From a bacterium 1XD42-1 (GTDB taxonomy: Bacteria > Bacillota > Clostridia > Oscillospirales > Ruminococcaceae), in NCBI GenBank assembly GCA_003612625.1, contig RAZJ01000002.1, positions 62,001 through 126,000 of the forward strand: DNA of 64,000 nucleotides, written 5' to 3'. The position numbers and the translations under genes were made by a program. Of the stretch, positions 41,878 through 50,447 are shown piece by piece. Numbering within the stretch: the stretch's first letter is position 1; each line of letters opens with the position of its first letter. Below the pieces are notes generated by a model. The model did no database searches. It saw only the letters and a list, made by a program, of their open reading frames with translations, and had not been told where the DNA came from.

Positions 41878-41950
41878 TGATCCATCGGAGATTCGAACTC
41901 CGGACACCCTGATTAAAAGTCAGGTGCTCTGCCGGCTGAGCTAATGGATC
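41878..41950 (-). tRNA. tRNA-Lys (anticodon UUU)
   Basis: A 73-nt cloverleaf. The acceptor stem GATCCAT pairs with ATGGATC, and the discriminator is A. The anticodon stem is CCTGA/TCAGG with loop CTTTTAA giving UUU. The T-arm carries AGTTCGAATCT. The CCA end is not encoded. It lies 8 bases before tRNA-Ala in the same transcript. Confidence 0.96.
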
Positions 41951-41993
41951 AAAAAGATGAAATTGAATGATGCTGTTCAAACAGCGCTTACTT

Positions 41994-42022
41994 ATTATAG
42001 CAGTCAGGACAAGGTTTGTCAA
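41994..42022 (-). promoter_or_regulatory. Promoter of the tRNA-Lys/tRNA-Ala operon
   Basis: On the minus strand, perfect TTGACA (42017-42022), a 17-base spacer and TGC-TATAAT (-10 at 41994-41999). The short leader contains a GCTGTT/AACAGC hairpin. Confidence 0.9.
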
Positions 42023-42078
42023 CAGTTTTTTTGAAATTTTTTCACGAAATGGCGGGAACTTCAGAAAATGCAAAATTT

Positions 42079-42738
42079 TTATGGCGATTCGGGGGGCTGG
42101 GCGGGATCTTCCGGCTCCAGGGCTTCCTGAGAGGAAATAACCAGGTCTAACTTTTTCGGGACGGTAGGGGGCACAGCAGGCCCTAAAAGGGCCTGTGAGG
42201 GCGTAACATCGGAAGCAGGCAGGGATTTTTTCTTCCGGTATTTCCTTCGGTAAGGATAATATTCCCATGGAATGGAAAATTCATAAGCCTGATCGAAGGC
42301 TTCCCGTAAAGATGCAAAATAAAGGCCGGAAATCCGGACACATTTTTTTTTCTGGTTTTCCCGATAGAAGCAGACCAGATGATCCTGAGGCTGGAACAAA
42401 GGGAAAATGCCAAATAAACGGAAAGGCTTTTGAACCCAGCGCACCCGTTCGATTTGGTCTAAAAGGACTTCAAAAGCTTCCGTAGAGATGCCATTTTCAT
42501 AAAATTCCACAATGCGGAACAGGTAACATAAAGGCCGCAGGCCGCCGAAAAAATAAGCCAGAAATAAAACAAGCCACAAAGCAGTAAATCCCAGCCAGCG
42601 CAAAGGGGAATCTGCCGCTGGCCGGGAAAGCTGGATACTGAAAGCAATTACAGCCAGGAATGCAGCAGAAAAACGGTAAACAGCCAAACGGATTAAAAAA
42701 CGCCGGTTTGGCAGGACTGTTTCCAAACGGATGCCCAA
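42079..42738 (-). CDS. Small membrane protein with PH-like cytoplasmic part, unknown function
   Basis: A 219-residue protein with two closely spaced membrane helices (about 18-36 and 48-70). A region such as IVEFYENGISTEAFEVLLDQIERVRW follows, resembling bacterial PH/YcxB-type domains. The tail is Pro-rich. I do not recognise a specific family with certainty. The start is TTG at 42738, supported by GGAGG seven bases upstream. It follows the WG-repeat lipoprotein gene by 33 bases and is probably cotranscribed with it. Confidence 0.68.
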   Translation of the reverse strand: MGIRLETVLPNRRFLIRLAVYRFSAAFLAVIAFSIQLSRPAADSPLRWLGFTALWLVLFLAYFFGGLRPLCYLFRIVEFYENGISTEAFEVLLDQIERVRWVQKPFRLFGIFPLFQPQDHLVCFYRENQKKKCVRISGLYFASLREAFDQAYEFSIPWEYYPYRRKYRKKKSLPASDVTPSQALLGPAVPPTVPKKLDLVISSQEALEPEDPAQPPESP

Positions 42739-42771
42739 TTCCCAGCCTCCTTTTTATATTGATGTGGTACT

Positions 42772-44439
42772 TTAAGATGGAGCAAGCCGGACCAGACAGG
42801 AAGCCGACTGCCCATCCGGAGCAGTATAGCGCATGGCGGCAACCATAGTATCGGGATTGAAGCCGCCGCAGCTATCAAAAACGGTTTCTAAGACAATATT
42901 TCCTTTCCGGTCAATCAGGCATATTTTGCCGTTATATTTCACCATAGCCACATCCAAATCCTTGATAAAGCCGTCTGCGGCTTCGAAGCGTGTATCAATT
43001 AAAAATTGGCCTTCCCCGTCGATATACCCCCATTTTCCGGCAGGGGTGCAAATGAGGTTATAAGTTTCCCGCTTATCATAATAAGAGTTGATGCCCTGTA
43101 AAAAAATGAGGCTTTCCAAAGGCAGCACCATTTTCCCATTGGAAATTACGCCGAAGGAGTTGGGGCCGTTATCCCCTTCTACGAGGAAGACGCCATCTTC
43201 CAAGCCTGGCATCCCGCCGTAAATAGGGCCCTGCTGGCGGGGCGTCATAACAACATTTCCTGCATCATCCAGCAAGCCGTATTTTCCGTCTTTTTCAAAC
43301 CAGACATAACCATTTTCACTATAATGGCCAATTTCGTCGTACATTAAAGCTCCATCTGGCTCCCGATCCAATTCGGTGGTAGCGGTGCATTTATTTCCTT
43401 CATATAAAACAGCGCCATATTCCGATAAAATAATATCATCCCAGCGGGGCTTTATTGTAATTTTTCCAGTATAATCCATAATGCCCCATTTGCCAGATCG
43501 CCGGAAAGCAATGTAGTCGCCCTGGAAAGAGGGGCCGAAGCTGTCATAAACCGGATTGGTAATCAGTTCCCCGTCACCGTCGTAAATGGCCCATTTTCCG
43601 CCTTCCTGGACAGCCAGACGGTTGACTCCGATCTCATCTGTATCCCGGGCAACAATATTTACAGCATCACAAACCATATTTTTTACAGGAGTCCCCTCCA
43701 GGTCAAACAGCTTTAAAGTGCCATTTTGATAAAGCAGATCCCGTTCTTCTCCCAAGGGGGAAAATTCATCTCCTGTCCCCAGGGAATAAGCAACTTCCAG
43801 GGTTCCTTTCCGCAAAATATCCCCTTGGGAATGATCTTTTTCGGCCCGGTAATAGGGCCGGCCGGGAATGGGATAAACATATGTATATTCAATAGGGACT
43901 AAAATTTCCCCGGTGGCGGCATCTGCCAGCCCGGATAAGCCATTTTTGGTAACAGGGACCGCCCCTTCCACAGCATACCAGGATTCCCCTTGCTGGTCAT
44001 ATTCCCCGTCTTGAGAAATTTGTTTTCCATTGGCGTTGAATAAAGTAACCCGATCCCCTTGGACAGCCCGGAAAACATCGCAATCCATGAAACCACTGGG
44101 ACCGCCCCGATTTACAGGAGGCTCCAATGTATATTGTGCGGGGGTAAGCAAGGAAACAGACCACCCCTCAGATTGGACAGCCAATTCTTCCGGAAGTTCA
44201 ACAGCGCTGGCAGCAACAGCAGGCATTTCTTCCGGCATAGGGATATTGGCAGAAACAGGGACAGAAACTTCTTCAGCATCGGCTGAAGGAGCTTGAGATT
44301 CTTCTTTGGGCTTAGAAGATGGTATTTCATCCTGAGAAGATGTCGGATTAGAGCTTGATGATTCATTTACTGGGGCACTAGGGGCCTGGCAGGAAGCCAG
44401 AAGCAGTGCGGCAGCTAAAAAAAGAGAAAGTTTTTTCAT
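42772..44439 (-). CDS. WG-repeat lipoprotein
   Basis: A 555-residue lipoprotein with a signal ending in LLLASC (Cys17), followed by a Ser/Glu-rich linker to about residue 70. The rest contains at least six WG (KWG-like) beta repeats, visible as GKWAIYDGDGE, GKWGIMDYTGK, GKYGLLDDAGN, GKWGYIDGEGQ and GKICLIDRKGN, plus two weaker ones. Such proteins are common surface proteins of Clostridia without a known biochemical role, probably binding partners or ligands. AAAGGG nine bases before ATG 44439 selects this start over an ATG 11 codons upstream. Confidence 0.85.
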   Translation of the reverse strand: MKKLSLFLAAALLLASCQAPSAPVNESSSSNPTSSQDEIPSSKPKEESQAPSADAEEVSVPVSANIPMPEEMPAVAASAVELPEELAVQSEGWSVSLLTPAQYTLEPPVNRGGPSGFMDCDVFRAVQGDRVTLFNANGKQISQDGEYDQQGESWYAVEGAVPVTKNGLSGLADAATGEILVPIEYTYVYPIPGRPYYRAEKDHSQGDILRKGTLEVAYSLGTGDEFSPLGEERDLLYQNGTLKLFDLEGTPVKNMVCDAVNIVARDTDEIGVNRLAVQEGGKWAIYDGDGELITNPVYDSFGPSFQGDYIAFRRSGKWGIMDYTGKITIKPRWDDIILSEYGAVLYEGNKCTATTELDREPDGALMYDEIGHYSENGYVWFEKDGKYGLLDDAGNVVMTPRQQGPIYGGMPGLEDGVFLVEGDNGPNSFGVISNGKMVLPLESLIFLQGINSYYDKRETYNLICTPAGKWGYIDGEGQFLIDTRFEAADGFIKDLDVAMVKYNGKICLIDRKGNIVLETVFDSCGGFNPDTMVAAMRYTAPDGQSASCLVRLAPS

Positions 44440-44558
44440 ATTAAATACCCTTTGCGACAAAGTTTTTTTCATAAAAATATAAAATATATGGTATCAGATT
44501 CTATTGATATAGTGTGTCAGAAAAGCAAAATCCTTGCGCCAAAAGGGTAAAGAATTTT

Positions 44559-45275
44559 TTAGCAAGAAATTTGAGAAAAAATCTCCCCAATGGGGCTGTT
44601 AATCAGCAGATCTGCATTTCCATCCATTTGTGTAGGTGTTTTATTGATAACCGTAATTTTGCCCCGGCAATATTGTACCAAGCCGGCAGCAGGATAGACA
44701 GCCAAAGAAGTACCGCCAATAATCAGCAGATCCGCCTGGGCAATGGCTGCCGTAGCACCTGTAAGGGTAGCGCCATCCAAAGATTCCTCATATAAAACCA
44801 CATCCGGCTTAATTATGCCGCCGCATTCACAGCGGGGGATGCCCTGGCTTTCCGCAATGGTTTTCACATCAAAAAATTTCCCGCATTTCAGGCAGTAATT
44901 CCGGTGAACCGATCCATGGAGTTCATAAACGCATTTACTTCCAGCAGCCTGGTGAAGCCCGTCAATATTTTGTGTAACAACAGCCGTTAATTTTCCGGCA
45001 GCCTCCAATTCGGCCAATTTTTTATGGGCAGCGTTAGGCTTTGCATCAAGACAGAGCATTTTAGCCCGATAAAAACGGAAAAATTCTTCGGTCTGCTGGA
45101 AAAAGAAGGAGCCGCTTAAAATAGTTTCCGGGGGATACTGGTAGGACTGGTGATAAAGGCCATCCACACTGCGGAAATCAGGAATACCGCTTTCCGTGGA
45201 AACGCCAGCGCCGCCAAAAAATACAATGCGGCTGCTTTCGTTAATTTGTTTCTGTAATTGGGCAATTTGCTCCAT
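44559..45275 (-). CDS. NAD-dependent protein deacylase, Sir2 family
   Basis: A 238-residue sirtuin that removes acyl groups from lysines using NAD. GGAGVSTESGIPDFRS forms the NAD loop. TQNIDGLHQAAGS and the catalytic His in ELHGSVH are present. The structural zinc is held by CLKC and CEC. Two central cofactor segments (GGTSLAVYPAAGL) complete the fold. AAAGGATG lies before the ATG; a 28-codon upstream extension reaches into the neighbouring gene and is not used. Confidence 0.92.
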   Translation of the reverse strand: MEQIAQLQKQINESSRIVFFGGAGVSTESGIPDFRSVDGLYHQSYQYPPETILSGSFFFQQTEEFFRFYRAKMLCLDAKPNAAHKKLAELEAAGKLTAVVTQNIDGLHQAAGSKCVYELHGSVHRNYCLKCGKFFDVKTIAESQGIPRCECGGIIKPDVVLYEESLDGATLTGATAAIAQADLLIIGGTSLAVYPAAGLVQYCRGKITVINKTPTQMDGNADLLINSPIGEIFSQISC

Positions 45276-45312
45276 AAAAAGACATCCTTTCCGCAAAATA
45301 TTTCCATTCAGT

Positions 45313-45996
45313 TTATATGAGGGAAGCGATTTCCCGGAATTTTTGTTGTTGGGCTTCATTGGGGACAGGGACGTTCAGTCCGGAAGGGCGGCTTGCCGCA
45401 GGCGGATCTTGGACTGTTCCAGAAGGTTCCGCAGGTTCCTGTGAATCTGGATCTTCTGTATCAGGCTCAGAAGGTGCTGAAACAGCAGGGGTTTCAGGAG
45501 GCGGGGCAATGGGATTTTCCGGGTCGGCTTCCCCTTCGGAAGCCTGCCAGCCGTCGCCGATATTATAAGCGGCAAGGGTCCATGTAATTGTATTTTCATC
45601 CTGCCGTTCATATCCTAAAATCATATCTGCCGCATTGCGGCCATCTTCCGCATAAGCGTAAACATACTGTTCGGTTAAGACCCTGCAAACATCCGTATAA
45701 TAACGCATATTTTCGCCGCCGGTAGGGATAAGATCCGGGCGCAGGAAAAGGCTTCCTAAAATTTTTTCATCAAAGGGATCAACAGTTTCCTGTTCCCGGC
45801 GTTCTGTAATTTTTTCTTCCAAAGCAGTATTTTGCGCCTGTAACTGACCAATCTGTGTTTGTAATTCTTGGATTTGGCTGGTAAGGCTATTATTTTCTGT
45901 TTGAAGCGCTTCATATTTTTCAGTAGGGACTAAAAAATTGCATCCGGAAGCGGATAAAAGCAGGCATATCAAAATTACAAAAAACAGATTTTTCAT
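45313..45996 (-). CDS. Coiled-coil lipoprotein of unknown function
   Basis: A 227-residue lipoprotein with its signal ending in LSASGC (Cys19). A short coiled coil of Gln/Leu heptads (about residues 27-65) precedes a small globular region. A Pro/Glu-rich C-terminal tail follows, as seen in surface-exposed linkers. No enzyme motif is seen. AGAGGAA is eight bases before the ATG. A perfect Spo0A box lies about 50 bases upstream of the start, suggesting control by the sporulation regulator. Confidence 0.72.
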   Translation of the reverse strand: MKNLFFVILICLLLSASGCNFLVPTEKYEALQTENNSLTSQIQELQTQIGQLQAQNTALEEKITERREQETVDPFDEKILGSLFLRPDLIPTGGENMRYYTDVCRVLTEQYVYAYAEDGRNAADMILGYERQDENTITWTLAAYNIGDGWQASEGEADPENPIAPPPETPAVSAPSEPDTEDPDSQEPAEPSGTVQDPPAASRPSGLNVPVPNEAQQQKFREIASLI

Positions 45997-46320
45997 AAAA
46001 AATTCCTCTATGTATTTTAATTTAATAGGCACTTTTAGACATTTTTTGTCGAAGAAAGGACTTATAGGAGGATGATTTTACTTGTATTTGGATATTTTTC
46101 ACATTTTGTATTTTTTTATTGAAAAAAGGTAAAATAAGTCTTGCTTTTATAGATGAGAAGTGCTAAACTATGGTTAGAAAATAGAAATTCACACAACAAA
46201 CCTCCAATTATTTGTGACTTGTGACTTCTATTGACAATATAATTTTTGATGACTTCTCTCTCTTCCACACTTACCATCGAAGGGGCCGGCGGTTTCGCTG
46301 GCCCTTTCGGCATTTCATTT
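45997..46320. other. Intergenic region with Spo0A box and hairpin
   Basis: Holds a TGTCGAA Spo0A box at 46047-46053 preceded by a T-run. A direct repeat TTGTGACTTGTGACTTC lies near 46210. A hairpin CGAAGGGGCC/GGCCCTTTCG at about 46278-46310, just beyond the luxS stop, probably marks the luxS 3' end although its minus-strand side lacks a T-run. No convincing gene was found here. Confidence 0.5.
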
Positions 46321-46788
46321 TTATTCCGGGTAGCACATTTTTTCAGGGGTCCAGCCTTCTAAAATTTTCCCATATGCAGAAGCAATTTTTTTTGCCCCAG
46401 CCAAATCATGATCCCGATAATTTCCACATTCCGCCTCGGCAGAACCTGGGATTTCCCCTTCGTAAGCGGCAGTATAAGCGAAAGTCTGCCGCAACAAGGA
46501 AATAACCTGTTCTTTTGACATGGTATCCCGTGTGATAAAATAGAATCCGGTACGGCATCCCATAGGGCCAACATAGATAATTTGATCGGAGAAAGTCTTA
46601 TTGATCACCCGTACATAAGTGGCAAAAAGATGTTCTAATGTATGCAGGGCAGCATTTTCCAAATAAACGCCCTGATTAGGGGTGCACATCCGTAAATCAT
46701 AAGTGACAGTATCCCCGTCGATCCGGGAAACATAAAGGCCCTTTTGCAATTTGGTGTGGTCAATTTGAAAGCTTTTAATGCGTTCCAT
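46321..46788 (-). CDS. luxS: S-ribosylhomocysteine lyase LuxS
   Basis: Cleaves S-ribosylhomocysteine to homocysteine and the autoinducer-2 precursor in the activated methyl cycle. The 155 residues hold the metal ligands His49, His53 (HTLEH) and Cys121 (AECGNYRDH), the catalytic Glu52, and Cys78 in GPMGCRTGFY. GAGGAGGAA upstream selects the ATG at 46788. No mtnN/pfs gene is adjacent. It is transcribed after cinA on the same strand. Confidence 0.97.
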   Translation of the reverse strand: MERIKSFQIDHTKLQKGLYVSRIDGDTVTYDLRMCTPNQGVYLENAALHTLEHLFATYVRVINKTFSDQIIYVGPMGCRTGFYFITRDTMSKEQVISLLRQTFAYTAAYEGEIPGSAEAECGNYRDHDLAGAKKIASAYGKILEGWTPEKMCYPE

Positions 46789-46819
46789 TGAACAATTCCT
46801 CCTCAATAAAAATATTTTT

Positions 46820-48076
46820 TTATGGTTTCATTCGGGCAGTCCCCATAATAAGGGACAAGGCATGGGAAGAAGCCAGCCAGCGGATCAGTTCCCGTTCTTT
46901 ATCGTATCCCCGGCCTAAACGCAATTCTTTTACTTCGCTGTGCCAGGGGCTGGAAACCCCTACATAAACAAGACCCACCGGTTTTTCCTGGGAACCGCCT
47001 CCAGGGCCGGCAATGCCCGTTAAAGAAATACCAATATCAGCTCCGGACAAATTGCGGACACCTTCTGCCATTTCAGCAGCAGTCTGCGGGGAAACTGCAC
47101 CAAACTGTTTCAAAGTTTCTTCACGGACACCCAGTACCTTATTTTTAACAGAATTGGCATAGCTGACAATGCCGCATTCAAAGACATCGGAGCTGCCTGG
47201 GATCTCTGTAATCCGTTTTGCAACATAACCGCCTGTGCAGCTTTCCGCAGTAGCGGCTTTTAACCCTTTTTCCCGCAGCAGGCGGACAGCAGCAGTCTGC
47301 AAGTTGTCCACATCAATGCCGTAAATCAAATCTCCAAAGCGTTGCTGCAACATTTGGATAACTGGTTCCATTAAGGCTTCCGCTTCCGCTTCCGAAGGGG
47401 CGCAGGCTGTTACCCGCAGCATAACTTCTCCCTCTTTGGCATAAGGGGCTAAAGTAGGGTTAGTCATTTGTTCCATTTCCTTCCGGAGCTGGGCTTCCAA
47501 AGCGCTTTCCCCTATGCCGAAAAAGTAGATGCAGTGGCTGCGGAAAACCTGGCTGCTGCGTTTGGCAAGCCAAGGAAGGACTTGTTCCCGGAACATAGGA
47601 CCCATTTCCCGGGGCGGGCCAGGCATCATAATGGCAATTTTGCCATCTCCTTCTAAAATGGCTCCAGGAGCAGTTCCGTAATGGTTTTCCAATACCATGC
47701 AGCCCTCTGGCATCATAGCCTGTTTCAAGTTATTTTCCGTCATTTCGCCGCCAATACGACGGAAAAATGACTTTATTGATTGGATAGAAGGCCCATGCTG
47801 AATTAACTTCCTGCCAAAATAAGCAGCAATGGTTTCTTTTGTCAGATCGTCATAGGTAGGGCCTAACCCTCCGGTTGTAATGACAATATTACTGCGGGAA
47901 AATGCCGTTTCCAAAGCTTCTTTTAAGCGTTCCGGATTATCCCCGACAACGGTATGGTGATACATATTGATGCCTAATTCGGCTAACCCGCGGGAAATAT
48001 CTGCGGAATTGGTATTGACAATATTTCCTAACAGGATTTCTGTACCGATACATAAAATTTCTGCTGCATCTTTCAT
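46820..48076 (-). CDS. cinA: CinA, nicotinamide-nucleotide amidase / competence-damage protein
   Basis: A 418-residue full-length CinA. The N-terminal MoeA-like COG1058 domain (GTEILLGNIVNTNSA, TTGGLGPTYDD) has pyrophosphatase activity in relatives. The C-terminal domain (AESCTGGYVAKRIT, then GIAGPGGGS) deamidates NMN in pyridine-nucleotide recycling. AAAGGGG lies 12 bases before the ATG. In many Firmicutes cinA precedes recA; here luxS follows instead. Confidence 0.95.
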   Translation of the reverse strand: MKDAAEILCIGTEILLGNIVNTNSADISRGLAELGINMYHHTVVGDNPERLKEALETAFSRSNIVITTGGLGPTYDDLTKETIAAYFGRKLIQHGPSIQSIKSFFRRIGGEMTENNLKQAMMPEGCMVLENHYGTAPGAILEGDGKIAIMMPGPPREMGPMFREQVLPWLAKRSSQVFRSHCIYFFGIGESALEAQLRKEMEQMTNPTLAPYAKEGEVMLRVTACAPSEAEAEALMEPVIQMLQQRFGDLIYGIDVDNLQTAAVRLLREKGLKAATAESCTGGYVAKRITEIPGSSDVFECGIVSYANSVKNKVLGVREETLKQFGAVSPQTAAEMAEGVRNLSGADIGISLTGIAGPGGGSQEKPVGLVYVGVSSPWHSEVKELRLGRGYDKERELIRWLASSHALSLIMGTARMKP

Positions 48077-48105
48077 ATATTAAAAAGCCCCTTTCTAATA
48101 GCTTT

Positions 48106-48135
48106 ATCATACGCTTTTATACTGCCTTCTGTCAA
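48106..48135 (-). promoter_or_regulatory. Promoter of cinA
   Basis: On the minus strand, TTGACA (48130-48135), an 18-base spacer and TATGAT (48106-48111), 30 bases before the ATG. Confidence 0.65.
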
Positions 48136-48259
48136 GCAGTGGAAAATGACGAATTCTTAAAAGAATCATGAAAAAATGGCAGGATATCCTTTTATAGCCT
48201 TTCCTAATATGTTATAATATGTAATATATGGCTGAATATTGATAGAGGAGCAATAAAAA

Positions 48260-49414
48260 ATGGTGTCCTATGAAGAAATGAACCTTTCACCAGAAATTTT
48301 AAAAGCAGTTGCACGTATGGGATTTACCGGGCCAACCGAGATCCAGGCAAAAGCAATCCCGGTTATGATGGAAGGACGGGAAATGATTGCAAAAGCGCCT
48401 ACCGGAACCGGAAAAACCTGTGCTTTTGGCATTCCAATCCTGGAAAAAATAGATCCATCCCATCCCTGGCTCCAGGCCATTATTCTTTGCCCAACCCGGG
48501 AACTTTGTATTCAAATTGCGGAAGATATGCGGAATTTAAGTTTTTTCCGTTCTGATATACGGATAACGGCTTTATATGGGGGCCAGCCTATTGATAAACA
48601 GATTAAAGCTTTGAAACGGGGGACACATATTGCAGTAGCAACGCCAGGCCGTATGCTGGATCATTTACAGCGGAAAACCCTCCAGTTTTCTAAAGTATCC
48701 ATAGCGGTGCTGGATGAAGCAGATGAAATGCTGGATATGGGGTTTTATAAGGATGTCTGCCATATTTTAGACCAGTTACCAAAGGAACGTCAGATGGTGA
48801 TGTTTTCCGCTACGATTTCCAGGGAAGTCATGGATATTGGATGGCTGTACCAGCGGGATACAGTAGAAATTACAGTAGAGCCGGAACGGGAAAGCCAGCC
48901 GAAAATAACCCAATATGCGATTGAAAGCGTAGGGCGGCAGCGTTTAGCAGATTTAACCTATTTGTTGCAGGAACGGCAATATCGCAGGGTAATGATTTTT
49001 TGTAATACGAAATATTCTACCACCAGTCTGGCAGGCTTACTGCGGGACCGGGGATTTCATGCAGAATGTTTAAATGGTGATATGCGCCAAAGTGAACGGA
49101 ATACGATTATGACAAATTTCCGGGAAGGAAAAATTCCTGTTTTAGTTGCAACAGATGTAGCAGCAAGGGGAATTGACGTGGATGATGTAGATGCTGTTGT
49201 GAATTATGAGATTCCGCCGGAAAATGAATATTATATCCACCGGATCGGCAGGACAGGCCGTGCCCAGAAAGAAGGAGTTTCTTATGTATTTTTCAGTCAG
49301 GATGAAATCCGTAAATTGCGTTCTATATTAAAATATACTCGTTCTAAAGTGGTAGAATTGGAATTTAATGAGTCGGATGAACTGGTGGAAGCGAAAAAGC
49401 CGAAATTAGTTTAA
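48260..49414 (+). CDS. DEAD-box ATP-dependent RNA helicase, core-only
   Basis: A 384-residue helicase containing just the two RecA-like domains: Q-motif GFTGPTEIQ, motif I APTGTGKT (46-53), PTREL, TPGR, DEAD, SAT, RGID and HRIGRTGR. There is no C-terminal RNA-binding extension of the CshA, DbpA or DeaD kind. It probably remodels mRNA or rRNA structures. GAGGAGC precedes the ATG. An extended TGT-TATAAT -10 box is visible about 40 bases upstream, without a clear -35. Confidence 0.93.
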   Translation: MVSYEEMNLSPEILKAVARMGFTGPTEIQAKAIPVMMEGREMIAKAPTGTGKTCAFGIPILEKIDPSHPWLQAIILCPTRELCIQIAEDMRNLSFFRSDIRITALYGGQPIDKQIKALKRGTHIAVATPGRMLDHLQRKTLQFSKVSIAVLDEADEMLDMGFYKDVCHILDQLPKERQMVMFSATISREVMDIGWLYQRDTVEITVEPERESQPKITQYAIESVGRQRLADLTYLLQERQYRRVMIFCNTKYSTTSLAGLLRDRGFHAECLNGDMRQSERNTIMTNFREGKIPVLVATDVAARGIDVDDVDAVVNYEIPPENEYYIHRIGRTGRAQKEGVSYVFFSQDEIRKLRSILKYTRSKVVELEFNESDELVEAKKPKLV

Positions 49415-49466
49415 AATTTTCCATTTGGAACCTGAAAAGTAAGCAAACAAAAAGGAGGATGTTTTT

Positions 49467-50069
49467 ATGAATCCCGCAATTTATGTCCGTGCTGCATCGC
49501 TGGAGGATTTGCCGGGGATGCTGGAAATTTACCGTCCTTATGTAGAAGAAACAACCATTACTTTTGAGTATGATGTGCCGTCGTTAGAGGAATTCCGCCA
49601 GCGCTATAACGGAATTATGCCGGCTCTTCCGTGGCTGGTTTGTCAATATGAAGGCATAACGGCAGGATATGCCTATGCTGCCCGTTATCACCAGCGGGCA
49701 GCATACCAATGGAATGCAGAATTATCGGTTTATATCCGGCAGGATTATCAGGGAAAACATATTGGTACAGCTCTTTACCGCAGCCTTCTCCGGGTGTTGA
49801 CCTTGCAGGGCTTCTTGTATGCCCATGCTTTAGTAACATTGCCTAATCAGGATAGTATACGGCTCCATACCCATATGGGATTCCGTAAAATTTGTGTCAA
49901 TGAAAAAACGGGATTTAAACTGGGGGTATGGCGTGATGTAGCAGAATTATGCCTGCCATTAGCTGAAATTCCGAAAGTCCCCGATCCGCCTTGCCCATAC
50001 AATGCCTTATCGCCGGAAACCGTCGTTCCAATTTTCCGGGAAGAAGCTGCCAAAATAGCGTTTCCTTAA
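49467..50069 (+). CDS. GNAT acetyltransferase (phosphinothricin-type)
   Basis: A 200-residue N-acetyltransferase. IYRPYVEETTITFEY near the N-terminus and the acetyl-CoA loop (DYQGKHIGTALYRSL) are characteristic of the Pat/YncA group that acetylates phosphinothricin, methionine sulfone or similar amino compounds. The natural substrate is unknown. AAAGGAGG lies nine bases before the ATG. A hairpin terminator follows. Confidence 0.87.
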   Translation: MNPAIYVRAASLEDLPGMLEIYRPYVEETTITFEYDVPSLEEFRQRYNGIMPALPWLVCQYEGITAGYAYAARYHQRAAYQWNAELSVYIRQDYQGKHIGTALYRSLLRVLTLQGFLYAHALVTLPNQDSIRLHTHMGFRKICVNEKTGFKLGVWRDVAELCLPLAEIPKVPDPPCPYNALSPETVVPIFREEAAKIAFP

Positions 50070-50087
50070 TTTAATAATAAGTAAAAT

Positions 50088-50118
50088 AAAAGTCCGCCAA
50101 CTTCGCTGGTGGACTTTT
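50088..50118 (+). terminator. Terminator of the GNAT gene
   Basis: AAAAGTCC-CCA (50088-50099) pairs with TGG-GGACTTTT (50107-50118), then a T-rich tail. Confidence 0.88.
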
Positions 50119-50263
50119 ATTTTTGCAGAATGCACCTTAAAATTGGAAATTATTACGGTGAATTTTAGGATGCAATAGCACAAAATTATATATTATGAAC
50201 AGCTTAAGATTTCCAGAAAATGTTGCACAAAATTTAACAACTAAAATTCGTAAAATAAAAGGA

Positions 50264-50297
50264 TTGACAAAGCAGGCAGGCAGGCAGGAGGTATACT
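50264..50297 (+). promoter_or_regulatory. Promoter with (CAGG)4 spacer, candidate phase-variable switch
   Basis: TTGACA (50264-50269) and TATACT (50292-50297) are separated by 22 bases that include four tandem CAGG units (50273-50288). With four units the spacing is too long for sigma-A; loss of one unit gives 18 bases, which is functional. No other -10 or -35 at normal distance was found for either box. The next gene encodes a secreted protein. Confidence 0.6.
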
Positions 50298-50302
50298 TTG
50301 GT

Positions 50303-50388
50303 TGCACAGGAAAATTTTGATTTTCCGTCGTTTTGACGAAAAGTTTTCAACAGCCTCCTTTAGCTGGAAAAATACAAAAACCTGTGCA
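50303..50388 (+). promoter_or_regulatory. 5' leader closed by a terminal stem
   Basis: TGCACAGG (50303-50310), at the expected 5' end of the transcript, pairs perfectly with CCTGTGCA (50381-50388). Inside, CGTC/GACG with flanking TTTT/AAAA forms a second hairpin (about 50320-50345). Such 5'-end stems can lengthen mRNA life. Confidence 0.5.
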
Positions 50389-50447
50389 CAAATATACATT
50401 TCATCCCGGAAACGGAGATGGAAATTTTGAGAGGAGCGAATACCCCA

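Noticed and set aside
46116-46196. A 27-codon TTG-start minus-strand frame behind GGAGG between luxS and the lipoprotein gene
   Set aside because: It is too short and lacks conservation evidence. It could be real, but there is not enough to annotate it.
50273-50288. CAGG repeats as part of a CRISPR or satellite array
   Set aside because: There are only four four-base units without spacers. They fit a slippage tract in a promoter, not a CRISPR array.
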